64,000 bases of DNA from Blasia pusilla. Its lineage: Eukaryota; Marchantiophyta; Marchantiopsida; Blasiales. Under the pieces are notes generated by a model, which was given only the letters and a program-made list of their open reading frames with translations, was not told the DNA's origin and ran no database searches. Where the stretch lies: positions 21,762,001-21,826,000 of the forward strand of contig CM114274.1 in the NCBI GenBank assembly GCA_050084515.1. The letters are read 5' to 3'. Positions 1 through 9,426 of the stretch are shown here, in pieces; position 1 is the first letter of the stretch; every line of letters starts with the position of its first letter. A program made the position numbers and the translations under genes.

Positions 1-590
1 TCGGACCAGGTCCTCCGCCAAGAAAACTCCAGTGGAGTCTAAGGTGATAGAGATCCCCACAAGCCGACCGCAGACTCGGGAGAAGCGAAAGCGGGAGGCG
101 CCTTGTTCGTCCCAGGAAGCAGATAAGGATGTGGAATACACTCCATCATCCTTGGGAAGGCATAGAGAAACAACAACCATGAAAATTTTCCTCATTCACT
201 TCATTCATTATGTGGATGAGCTGCAAAGTTTCAATTCCGAGGAGTCGACACCTGCCATCGACAAATTGACCATGCTGGGACGAAAACTTCAACAAAATGG
301 GCACACTCCCTAGACGGTCCATGGGGTGGTCAAGGAGGTGGCGATGGATCTCCTCATCGCAGATTTCCCCCCTGGGTTTCATTTGTGGGACAACAATCCG
401 TCTGACACTGTCCCACACTGGAATGTTCCTTTTTCCTACGACCAAATCACGCTCTTGTTTTCTTTTGCAGACGCTTATCTGAGTGACAAGGGTTGTTTCT
501 TGGTCTTGACTGGAGGGAGTGAGGACGAGCTCTTCAACCTTCAGTGCGTGAAGAGGTCGCTCAAGTAGAGGACGGCGCAATCAGGGGGCT
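1..590 (+). pseudogene. Beta-class DNA methyltransferase-like exon fragment (third MuMT copy)
   Basis: The translated fragment matches, residue by residue over most of its length, the minus-strand exon at 20690-21467. It has a basic proline-rich N-terminal stretch, a helical segment, then a hydrophobic strand with ADFPPG near 355-375, followed by WNVPFSYD and GCFLVLTGGS near 420-510. In beta-class N6-adenine/N4-cytosine methyltransferases such a strand carries motif IV (D-P-P-Y or S-P-P-W), followed by a helix and a GG-x-LVL strand; assigning this family is inference. A stop at about 312, a frameshift near 25 and a stop at 568 break it. The left window edge cuts its 5' side, and a MuMT terminal repeat is joined to it at 591, inside the exon. 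Confidence 0.6.
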
Positions 591-765
591 GGTATTCTGG
601 CATGAGAGAGTAAGAGAGGAGAGTCTCTCTTAAAAAAAAAGGGCCAAATCCGCCTCCTCTCTTCAAAACTTTTTGACATATTTGAAATTTTTGTTTGCTT
701 CCAAATTCATGAAATATTTAGAAGAGAGTAGGTGGTGGTCCACATTTGGCCCTAAAAAAACCTCC
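591..765 (+). repeat. MuMT terminal inverted repeat, left, internally deleted
   Basis: Begins GGGGGC then TGGTATTCTGGCA and continues as a GA-rich segment, an A-tract and CGCCTCCTCTCTTC. The same sequence starts at 17779 in the same orientation and ends at 7763 in inverse orientation. All three abut unrelated sequence at the GGGGGC edge, so this edge is a true element end. Relative to 17779-18260, the inner part (from the CCTCC tract onward) is missing here. Confidence 0.6.
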
Positions 766-2090
766 TGAGAAACCGAGAAGCTGCATCCCTCCCAACCCGT
801 AAGAAAGTTCACCATAAGAAAGGAAAAGATTTTTAGAAGTGATTTTCTTCCACCCTGCACCCACGACGATCTAACGGGTTGGGAATCCGAAATGGCAATC
901 CGACAGGTAGTAGGAATCCTGCACATCTTAGACAAGAAAACAAGCCTAGAACTGGTTGGACGAATGAAGGGGAACGAGCCAAAAGTGAAGAAGCCCGCCA
1001 CAATGCGTCAGAAGTTGGTCTCACAGGGATAGAGTCCGATCACTCAAGCAGTCAACCTCTCGGAATCCGACAAGTTGCCTGGAAATGGTTAAAAAGTTGC
1101 AGTGGGCATAAAGCAAAAAGTTGCAACCCGTCGAAATCATACGGGTTGCAAAATTGTAATTCTGAGTAGCTAAAAGAACACAATCCACAAGTCCAAAAAC
1201 ATATTCCAGCAAACTTTTACAAACACCATTATGGGTTGAAAAATCTCGTCCTTTATTACCTCCGAAGGAACCTCGGAAATGTACATTTCACCTAGTCTAT
1301 GATTTCTTCAGCCTCGTCATCTACAAATTTACTCCTAACTCTCCTCGGTGTGATACCAAAGGAATGTCCGGGATTCAAGTGGCTCCTCGGCCGATCAGAG
1401 ACGGGGATCGAAAATATTGGCGAATTCGAGAGCCTTGGCCCCCCCCTAGGTACACCATAACGGTCCCATGTAACCTGTCTCGAGTCCCACCGCCTTCCTC
1501 GGCAATATACCTTGTACGCTTTGCAATGTGACACCCATCCAGTATCAATATCTGCTCCGTCCCCGGTAATACCACTATGGCAACCGCACAGGTAGAAGGA
1601 ATCCAACACGTCTGAGAGAAGAAAAGAAGCCTACGCCTGCCTTTACGATTGAGGGGAAGGTGCCAAGGGAAGAAGCCCGCCACACTGCCTGATCCGAAAG
1701 GGTCCGATCAGGCAACCTGTTGGAATCAGACAGGTTGCCTGGAGGTGGTAAAAAGGGTCCAGTGGTCAAAAAGCGAAAAGTTGCAAGGAGGAGAAATCCG
1801 ACGGGTTGTAGTGGTCATAAAGTGAAAATTGCAAGCAGGAGAAATCCAACGGGTTGCAAAGTAGAAGACCGTGGAGTACATAGACGATCACATTTGAAAA
1901 GACAAAATGATCAACAAACATTTACAAGCACCACCATCGATCGAAAAAATCTTCTGCTTTATATCATCCGAAAAAAGCTCGGAACTGTACATTTGATCTA
2001 TTCTATGAAATCTTTTGCCAAATTATCAAAAAACTCCCTACTCCAAATGATGCAGTCAAGTTGGGTCGTTGAGTTCTTTGAACTCACTCG
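766..2090 (-). pseudogene. 3' tail region of MuMT methyltransferase-like gene, copy 1
   Basis: Collinear with 18262-19617 of the second MuMT copy. A minus-strand reading frame at 1609-1292 ends in an acidic tail (DDEAEEIID then stop), the same tail as at 19168-18854, preceded by a conserved GCHIA-x-RTRY-x-AEEGGG block. Downstream of the stop both copies share a segment with GTAATAAAG, probably the 3' UTR. Several copies of the GCAACCC palindrome lie within it (about 1046-1076, 1118-1150 and 1710-1741). I do not recognise the GCHIA block. No intact frame spans the region. Confidence 0.45.
1403..1717. repeat. 315-bp segmental duplication, left copy
   Basis: Nearly identical in sequence and orientation to 2630-2946: both start GGGGATCGAAAA and end GATCAGGCAACC. 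The equivalent place in the second MuMT copy has only one such segment, so the extra copy at 2630 is specific to this locus. Confidence 0.85.
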
Positions 2091-2612
2091 TCATCGTCCG
2101 AGAGCTCTTGCAAAATCACTTTCGGCCTTGCCCTCCCGATTTTGGGAATCGTTGGAAGTGACGATGGAGTCACTACCAAGGGTGGCTCGAACCGAGCTCT
2201 TGGCCGGTGGAGAGTTGTACGCCCCAACGAGCCTTTCAGATTCTGCCTTTGCCTCCTTGCAAAGGTCAAAGCAGATTCTGCCTTCCTCGAGGCGGAGAAT
2301 GTTCCTGCCACTCTGCCAGGCGCCTCTGATACTCGCCCCTGAAAGGCCCACTAAGTCGAACACCAAGTCACCCGGCCTTGAGCAGAGCTCGATGAGCGTT
2401 TGCATCAGGGTTGGCGACTTTTCCCTTCCTCCCAGAAGTGGGGTACTGTCTTGCATGTAAATTCCCGGGGGGGAATTGTACAAACTATCTAAGCTGTACC
2501 CATCTAAGCATGGATCCACAGGATCCTGGATCTTGAACACCTGGAAATTGTGCTCGGGCCGAACGAAGCAGTACACGTAGGAGTGGTCCATCTGAAAATC
2601 AGCACGAAACAA
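2091..2612 (-). pseudogene. Beta-class DNA methyltransferase-like exon with motifs X and I, copy 1
   Basis: Frame of 173 residues on the minus strand. Residues about 80-125 read KSPTLMQTLIELCSRPGD, then DLVGLSGAS, then GAWQSGRN. This follows the S-adenosylmethionine-binding block of beta-class methyltransferases, where K-P-x-x-L precedes a G-D-x-V-x-D-P-F-x-G-S-G-T strand-loop. Here DPF is DLV and the second Gly is Leu, and the other copy (19618-20143) has the same changes, so they look like family characters rather than decay of one copy. The frame upstream of about 2615 is replaced by the duplicated 315-bp block, so the motif IV exon is missing. The C-terminal part is frameshifted compared with 19618-20143, where the protein ends in EELSDNDE. 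Confidence 0.6.
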
Positions 2613-2629
2613 TGTCAGAAACTAAAGAT

Positions 2630-2946
2630 GGGGATCGAAAATGTTGGCGAATTCGAGAGCCTTGGCCCCCCCCTAGGTACACCATAACGGTCCCATGTAA
2701 CCTGTCTCGAGTCCCACCGCCTTCCTCGGCAGTATACCTTGTACGCGCTCGCAATGTGACACCCATCCAGTATCAATATCTGCTCCGTCCCCGGTAATAC
2801 CACTATGGCAACCGCACGGGTAGAAGGAATCCAACACGTCTGAGAGAAGAAAAGAAGCCTACGCCTGCCTTTACGAGTTGAGGGGAAGGTGCCAAGGGAA
2901 GAAGCCCGCCACACTGCCTGATCCGAAAGGGTCCGATCAGGCAACC
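2630..2946. repeat. 315-bp segmental duplication, right copy, ending in a fold-back junction
   Basis: Second copy of 1403-1717 joined in the intron or 5' flank of the methyltransferase exon. Its right end coincides with the hairpin at 2945-2982. Together the two junctions look like template switching during one repair event (inference). Confidence 0.8.
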
Positions 2947-2982
2947 ACCCTAACATCTTTGTATCCAAAGATGTTAGGGTGG
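2945..2982. repeat. Perfect 17-bp hairpin at a rearrangement junction
   Basis: Arms CCACCCTAACATCTTTG (2945-2961) and CAAAGATGTTAGGGTGG (2966-2982) around the loop TATC. The homologous sequence at about 45912-45935 has only the short natural CATCTTTG/CAAGGATG stem and lacks the outer CACCCTAA on the left. The left arm was therefore probably copied from the right arm (snap-back synthesis). Confidence 0.85.
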
Positions 2983-3369
2983 ACGGTACGGAAGACATAA
3001 TAGGTGAGACGGTCCAGCCAATGACCTCAGACCGTAAAGTATGGAATCTCCTACCTCTACCAAATGGTCAATAAAGAGTTTACGGCCCCGCCTGAATTAA
3101 CTGTTTCCCAAGTAGACGGTCTAGAATTTCCTAGTGCTCCGAGCTCTACATTTGCAACTCCAAGCTCTGCAGATCCGGCCGACTCCAACCATGACGCTCG
3201 TAACAATGTTGTTTTTCCAGAAGAGATTCCGGATGTTATCAACCTCAGTGGATCTGTCGGGCACCAATCGGCCCTCTGTCCGCCTACTCGTTCCTCTTGC
3301 GAGTATCAGGCAATATTTTGCTTTCTTCTCGCCCTTGAAAATGTTCAAGCACATTCTTGTGTCATTTAG
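2966..3369 (+). pseudogene. N-terminal exon remnant of MuMT SWIM transposase-like gene, copy 1
   Basis: Collinear with 45918-46164 in the second copy: both encode KDVRVD, TEDIIGET, DRKVWNLLPL and a Ser/Pro-rich stretch (PSAPSSTFATPSSADPAD). Here a TAA near 3073 and frame changes interrupt it. The true start, which should correspond to the ATG at 45763 of the other copy, was lost at the fold-back junction. The N-terminal domain is unrecognised. Confidence 0.5.
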
Positions 3370-3981
3370 CCGCCCCACGTCACGATGGTAATTGCATTTT
3401 TGAGTTGCCTCCACTTGCCGCTCTGCTCAAAAGAAGGATGGAGGATGCCTGAAGGGTATGGACAAAAGTCGATTGTCATCGATGGTGCAGGCTTCAACGG
3501 ACCGTGCTTCAATTCCAGATGGTCCTTGGATTGTCTCCCCGCCGCCAATGCGTGGGAGCCTTGGAGTGTAGAAGTCTAGCATGCCCGTATCTAGAGCGCA
3601 ACGGGCGAGTCAATACGTCGCAATTCCCTCCCAAGAATGCAGAAACTCCATACGAGGTCGGTGCCACCATACCGCCGGGAGGCCATCGATGTCCTCATTG
3701 TCAGGGATCGCCCTTCTGCGTTGGAGCGTGTCCTGCATACATATTCGTCATTGTCCACGACTTGGGCTCCACGCCGAGTATACAAAGTGGCGGTTCATGT
3801 TGGCTCCCACACTCATCCTGTGGACGGATGCAATTCAAAGACACATCAAGGAGGATGTGGCGAAGAAAGTAGCCGAGGTCTCTGAAACTCTCGGGTTCAA
3901 AGCCCGGAGTGATCAACTCACAACGGCATCACAAATTTGTGAACAATTGCTTGGAATCCTGGATGGGCGAGATCACGGCGG
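3370..3981 (+). other. Interior of MuMT copy 1, no readable gene
   Basis: This part lies between two recognisable pieces of the transposase-like gene and is absent from the second copy, where it was lost by deletion after the Athila insertion. Short frames on both strands overlap without recognisable domains. It may contain decayed exons and introns of the same gene. Confidence 0.35.
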
Positions 3982-4807
3982 TTGAGGAGAAACAACTGGG
4001 AAAATCTCGCATTTCTCGCTGATCCTGAATGCTTCCGGAATTTGCTGCATCAAATACGAGTTCTGGATGGAAAGACGGCCGAAATGGATGCCATCGCCAG
4101 AATCAAGGCCAACTCCACATTTCCATTCATTCAGAGATGGCAGTTCATGGGCCAAGGAGGCGAGGGATCCAAGGCCTATGTCTTCAAAATGTCAACCACA
4201 GGTCCGTCGAGTGGCCTCGATCTTATAGATCGAATGAGGGAAGGGGAAGATCTTTACGGAGCCGGGTCGGCTTTGATATTTGCTCTGAGTCTTTGAATGG
4301 ATGGTTGAAGATGGGTGCTCACGTTTATGACCATGTGGAGAAGGGACTCAAAACTATATTTGTCTGTGAAGTAAAAAGCGTAAGACGTTGGCGGTTTGAA
4401 GATGTCTTTGGTTACTCTTCTTGGAGGTGGTGAAGGAAAACAAAAGGCCACCTCCGGAAATTTATGGGTTCATGGCAGACAATGCACAACCTGGGTGGAT
4501 TGCTATCCGGGAAGTGTTCTGGGGTGGAGAGGTTCAACCAGAGAGGGAAAGGTCGGATGCTTTCCATTGGCAAGAGTCTGTGACCCGGTACACCAAATCT
4601 TGCATCAAGGAGAATAAGAGGACAGAGCATGTCACTCTACTCCAACGCTGCAAGGACAGCAAAACCTTGAAGCAGGCCATGGAATGCCAGGAAGAACTTC
4701 ATGGGTGGTGGAGGAAGCATGTGATTGAGGGGAAGTACAAAGAGTTGTGCTCTTGGTTGAGTTGGTGGACTGTACGTATGAGACAATGGGGAAACTTCAT
4801 GCAGCAG
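3982..4807 (+). pseudogene. Mutator-like (DDE-fold) transposase core exon, MuMT copy 1
   Basis: With frameshifts near 4290 and 4410, the readable product includes HVYDHVEKGLKTIFVCEVKS, then EVVKENKRPPPEIYGFMADN, AIREVFWGGE and DAFHWQESVTRYTKSC. The spacing (acidic residue on a strand, Trp-rich helix, then a D with an AI-x-x-VF helix, then a His-Trp block) resembles MULE transposases, in which D-x-x-x-A-x-x-A-I-x-x-V-F-P is followed by C-x-x-H. The exon ends MQQ followed by the donor GTGAGT at 4808. The same exon end occurs at 61085. The MULE assignment is inference; a downstream SWIM finger (6530-6640) supports it. Confidence 0.45.
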
Positions 4808-5250
4808 GTGAGTTCACTATTTTGTCTTGTCAAGCTCACGCTGAGAATTGTTTGTAAAGTTGTAGCTTAGGATGAGAAGCGTGGGAATTATATGGATTTC
4901 AAACCCAAGAAACCAAGCAAGCTGTCGGATGTGACGGGTTGCTCGAGTGTGCAACCCGACGGAAACCAACGAGTTGCCTGAGTGTGCAACCCGACGGAAA
5001 CCGACGGGTTTCCCGAGTTTGCAACCCGACGGAAACTGACGGGTTGCCCAAGGGTGCAACCCGACGGAAACCGATGGGTTGCATCCAGATGTTTGGTGTC
5101 GTCCCGAGTGTGCAACCCGTCGGGACCCGACGGGTCACAGAGTCGTTCATGGGATGCCTCGGGCCTGCAACCCGTCTGGTTCCGACAGGTCGCTTATTTC
5201 TTTGAATCCTGGGTTATTTTCGTTCCCTTCTAACATTGCCGTCGTTGCAG
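4808..5250 (+). other. Intron of the SWIM transposase-like gene carrying a palindrome array
   Basis: Donor GTGAGT at 4808 and acceptor GTCGTTGCAG ending at 5250; the matching intron in copy 2 is 61086-61487, with the same donor and a GTTGCAG acceptor. Four palindromes starting at 4951, 4986, 5021 and 5056 are spaced exactly 35 bp (unit GCAACCCGACGGAAACCGAC plus GGGTTGC and an 8-bp linker). Two more diverged ones lie at about 5111 and 5166. Confidence 0.7.
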
Positions 5251-6741
5251 GGATTGAACGTTCATGAAAATGCCCTCTGCCCCAACACAAGTGGAGCAGA
5301 AAGTGTTCATTCCTCTTGGAGGTCGTCACAAGCATGCCAACGAATTTCACTTGTGGAGGCATGCCAACAAGACCCGGCAAGAGCAATGCTACAGTCTGCA
5401 GCATCCTATATCTTTCTCACAAAAGGCATAACAAAAGGAAAAGGGACGAGCTCTATGTCAGGGCGGCTGTGAGATCTGGTGATGAAAAATTGTATGTCGA
5501 AGCCTTCAACCGGTGCGTAGCTGGAACTCCACTCGAGCAAGACGTACACATTGGTGGGGATATTCGTGGGCGAGTTTCAAGACGTCCCATACAGATGGTG
5601 GTAGAGCAGTCCGAACGAGACTCGTGGAGACCAGATAAGTATCTTGACTTGAGCGGTGAAGAGGCAAAGATCGAGGAACGAATCCGGTGATTGATTTGGA
5701 TGAGGAAATTACACCGCCCAGGTATTCGGGGACCCCGGACCCATCCCAAATCCGTGATGGAGTTACTTCTCCAAAATCGATGAATGTTTTATTTCAAAAG
5801 CCCTCCGTTGCTGGAAGTTCGCAACATCCTGTCACTCGGGTGGTTCAACAATATGGGATTCCGGTAATGGAGGTGGATTGCAACCTAAAATGGTGGCATA
5901 TATCTCGGAGCAACCCTGGACGTGGACCCACCTGCAGGGCAAGATCTGATGGCATTAGGAGAGCATGCAGCACTTTCCTAAATAAGAACTGTACAAGGAC
6001 TGGACGACCTCTGCCTGGGTTTTGGGGACTCGAAACCTTTGATCGTTTCACAAGGACCGAGGATCAATTGAAGTACTTCTTCTGCCCAAATGAATCTTGC
6101 GCTTTCCGGAAGTCTTATCCGGCTGCCATTGGAGCTCCCGGGAATACCCCCACGATTTGGCCCATCGCCGCAGTGCACGAATCGCACTCAAGACGGAAGT
6201 GGACAATCTTACAAGTGCGGTTTCGGACTCGAGACGGGGAAGTTCGAGCATGTTCAAGCATTACTGAGACCTTCGTGATTTCGTATTCAACCCAAGATTG
6301 ATGTCAACATGTACCCAAAGAAGGTGGATGATCTCAATCCATTATTTTGTTTGAGTCTAGAAATGGGGTGAAGAGAAAAAAAATGTGCAGCCAACGGTGG
6401 AGAGAGCAAAACGAATTGCAGCAGCTCGGGAGGCAAAAATGGAGATCATCGCCACGAAAGATGTCTTGAGTGGCAATGGAATAGGAAGGATGTATTGGGT
6501 CAGGAACAACACTGTAAATTCAAGTGTCACAGGGGTGTATGTGGTGCACATCTGTTGCTTTCCCACATGTTCATGTGATGAATTTGTCCAAAGAGAGACA
6601 AGTGGCAAAAGGTATTTCCCTTGTAAGCACATGTACTATGTGTTGCTGGTAGTTTTAAGAGAGTCGGAGGTAGGAGTAGGAATCCACCAACCAATTCTGT
6701 CCCTCAAAGAAGTGCGAAGTATTTTAAACAAACCACTTTGA
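5251..6741 (+). pseudogene. SWIM zinc-finger exon of MuMT transposase-like gene, copy 1
   Basis: Collinear with 61488-62987. Recognisable blocks are HKHANEFHLWRHANKTRQEQ near 5330-5390, VEAFNRCVAGTP near 5500, FFCPNESC near 6080, then a SWIM finger at about 6555-6630 (CSCDEF, then CKHMYYVLL: C-x-C-x(n)-C-x-H). SWIM fingers typify MULE transposases and FAR1/FHY3 proteins. Frameshifts near 5440, 5690, 6180 and 6370 break the frame; the second copy is open over the last 426 codons. The gene stops at 6741, after ILNKPL. A bipartite CxxC/SWIM arrangement in a nuclear DNA-binding transposase is the likeliest role. Confidence 0.6.
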
Positions 6742-7332
6742 GGATGCAAAATGAGGTTTTAGATTGTACTTTTATTTTTCCTCAACCTTCACTTTGAGCT
6801 TGAACTCTATTCAGCCCGGGGCAAATGGTAGATTGTTTCCAGACCTTGGATGGAAAAAGTGATTGGTTCCACACTTATGATTCCACTGATTTTTCAGTTT
6901 TGTAAATTTTGTGCAATTTGCAACTCGTCGGACTCACAGGGGTTGCCAAAATATGGAAGAGGAAAAAAAAATTGTGGGATTGTTTAATAAATGAACAAAA
7001 AAGTGCAAAAAAATTCACACAAAAAATTTCCTCTCTTCAACCCAACGGAAACTCTCTTCAAAAAAAAGTATCTATTTCGGTTGAAGGTAGTTTCCTCTCT
7101 CCTCTCTCCTCTCTTCCTCTCTTCCTCTCCTCTTACCGCACCTCATTTGTTTTGTTGTGGAAAACCCCCTTATGGATGAGTATTGATGCCTTCTCCAAGA
7201 AGAGTAACAATCATTTAAAGGCTTTTCCTTTTGCCTTTCTTTTGCCCCTTATTGATGAGTATTTGATGCCTTTTGCAAGAAGAGTAAAAAATCCATAATG
7301 TCAACCACATATTGAGAGAAGTTAAACCTTGC
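6742..7332 (+). other. 3' UTR and subterminal region of MuMT copy 1
   Basis: Noncoding. Contains one palindrome copy (about 6918-6948), A-rich tracts and a pyrimidine-rich run of CTCTC and CTTCC units at 7097-7137. Shared with 62988-63400 of copy 2 up to CGCACCTC. Short plus-strand frames here lack any recognisable domain. Confidence 0.5.
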
Positions 7333-7763
7333 AAGGCACCGGAGTCAATTGAGACCATAGTTAGAGTCTTTATTTAAACCTTTCATTGAAATGAAATTGC
7401 TACTCTTGGTCAAATTATCTGCCAATGGTCCTCCAACAATAATATCCATGGGCAGAGCTTACTGTAGACTTAGATAGGCAATGTGAAGAAAATTAGGCTC
7501 ACATGGAGAGTGATGGAAGAATATTTGTAGTGGTCTTATGATGTCTACTTGTTTTTCGCCCCCTGGAAAAAGGAGGTTATTTTAGGCCCAAATGTGGTCC
7601 ACTTGCTACTCTCTTCTAAAGATTTCATGAATTTTAAAGCAAACAAATTTTCAAATATGTCAAAAAGTTTTGAAGAGAGGAGGCGGATTCTGCTTTTTTA
7701 AGAGAGACTCTCCTCTTTTCCTCTCTTCCTCTCTTCCTCTCTTCCTCTCTCCTGCCAGAATAT
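7333..7763 (-). repeat. MuMT terminal inverted repeat, right
   Basis: Reverse complement matches 17779-18165 over about 390 bp, from GGGGGCTGATATTCTGGCA inward to AATGAAAGGTT-AAATAAAGA. It lies on the 3' side of the SWIM gene while the other two copies lie beyond the methyltransferase gene, as expected for terminal inverted repeats. Its outer edge is inserted in ORF3 of Athila-like A1, right after codons for GELLGEL. Confidence 0.6.
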
Positions 7764-8097
7764 CAGCCCCCGAAGCTCTCCGAGTAGTTCTCCTGACATT
7801 AATGTCCAATTAGCTTGAAAAAAGGTCACCATTGATCGCTCCTTGAGCGCTTTGACTAATTCGGGTGACAGCTTTATCAGAGGCATAGCCGCACTTTGTA
7901 AGATGGGCGTAGAGTCATCACGAGTTATGGTGGTAAATCTATCCCGGTGTGCTCCGTGCTTTGGTCTGCTATGCAGCTTTGTGGTGACTCCGTCCATGAA
8001 ACTAACCACCTGGTTAATCAGGGTGCGCTTATATAGTTGAGGCACTCTGCGGTTTCTTGGTCGTGGTGGCCTGACTGTTACAATCCAGCCGCAGCAG
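7764..8097 (-). pseudogene. ORF3 fragment of A1
   Basis: Reads FMDGVTTKLHSRPKHG, then DDSTPILQSAAMPL and LMSGELLGEL, corresponding to the start of the 3' ORF region of A2 (58880-59110). It is cut by the MuMT terminal repeat at 7763. Function unknown. Confidence 0.55.
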
Positions 8098-9369
8098 TCA
8101 GGGTCGGCGCTTCGCGCTTTGCCGAAGCTCCAATACCTCTGTGCTTTGCATAAGCTCCAATACTTTGCGCTTCTCACTTCGCATAAGTACGAAGTAGTCT
8201 CCCAACTCTCCTTCCTTCCGCTTTTGGTCCGGGTAGGGTTGCAGCTCATGATACCTTTGAACATGCATGCCATTGACACGAGTTGGGAGTGCTTCTCCCT
8301 GTAAGATCCCTAACTGCACTGATCCATTTTCATATATTGCTAACACCAGGTAGGGTCCCATCCAGTTCAATTTTAACTTCCCGGGGAACTTCATCCAACG
8401 GTTATCATACAACAATACGAGGTCCCCGACGCTTATAGATTGTGGCCGTAGCTGTCGATCCTATCGTTGTTTTCGTTCATCTTGTACACGTTTGGTTTGG
8501 CGTAGAGCCAAGATGCTGGCTTCCTCCAATGCTACTAGGGTCTCATTCCTTCCCTGGAGAACTTCGGCGACGTCCTCCGTTCTATTTCCCTTCAACACAC
8601 GATAAGTGGGCAACGTCTATTCAATAGGTGTCAAGGGTTGAACTCCATGAGTTAGGTAGAACGTGGTATACTTTGTAGTAACCTTTTGAGCTGTCCGATA
8701 GGCCCATAATGTGGCTGTGATTTTCATGTCCCGATCATAGGAATATGTAACCATCAATCGATTGAATATCCGGCAGATCAGTCCGTTAGATTTTTTCAGT
8801 TAACTCGTTGGCTTTAGGATTGTAGCGCGTGGTCTTCCGATGCTTAATTAGGAAGTGGGACGTTAGAGACTCAATAGTCTGGTTCAGAAATGGGTGCCAC
8901 AATCACTTGCTAATTCCAACGGGCAGCCATCCCTGGTGATAATCATTTCGTACAAAGATTTGGCCACCGCCTCACTATCATCTTTGCGCGTGGCCACCGC
9001 CTCCACCATCTTGGTGCAATAGTTGGTAGCTATTAAAATATATTTTCACCTCGTTTGGCGTGTGGCGGGTGAAATAGGTCCCACAAAGTCAATCCCCCAT
9101 TTTTCAAAAGGAGCTAGAGGCATGATTGGTATCAAAGGCCACCTCGATGTAGCCGTTGGTCGACCCGCTCTCTGACATGCATCACAACTCTGAATAAAGT
9201 GACCTACATCTTTGTACATAGTTGGCCACCAGTAACGTGCGGCCAAGATTTTCTTGACAATATTTTTAACAGCATAATGTACCCCAAAATTGGCCACATG
9301 CATGGCTCGGATGACTTGGGGAATTTCTTCTACTTCCAAGCATCGCCGATACTCTTCATCAACACCCAA
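8098..9369 (-). pseudogene. Integrase of A1
   Basis: Inserts retroelement cDNA. The N-terminal HHCC zinc finger is seen at 9310-9150 (AARYWWPTMYKDVGHFIQSC then DAC), although the first His context is altered (NFGVHY). The catalytic core begins WGIDFVGPISPATR (about 9110-9065) and then breaks by frameshift; its DDE residues beyond that are only partly readable. The C-terminal GPY/F-like segment is clear at 8415-8260 (KLKLNWMGPYLVLAIYENGS, then LPTRVNGMHVQRYHE). Compare 57348-58615 in A2, which is more continuous. Confidence 0.8.
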
Positions 9370-9426
9370 TTTGAATAGTACTCCTTGACAAAACTCATAG
9401 GGTCCTATTTTATGTTAAAAGACTTC

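Noticed and set aside
1720-2460. 246-codon open frame on the plus strand
   Set aside because: It is antisense to the methyltransferase exon at 2091-2612, whose minus-strand translation matches a second copy; the plus frame is not conserved at 19618-20143.
7098-7137. Promoter of a small gene upstream of the frame at 6909-7298
   Set aside because: It is a CT-rich low-complexity run shared with 63355-63395; the frame has no domain and is not conserved in copy 2.
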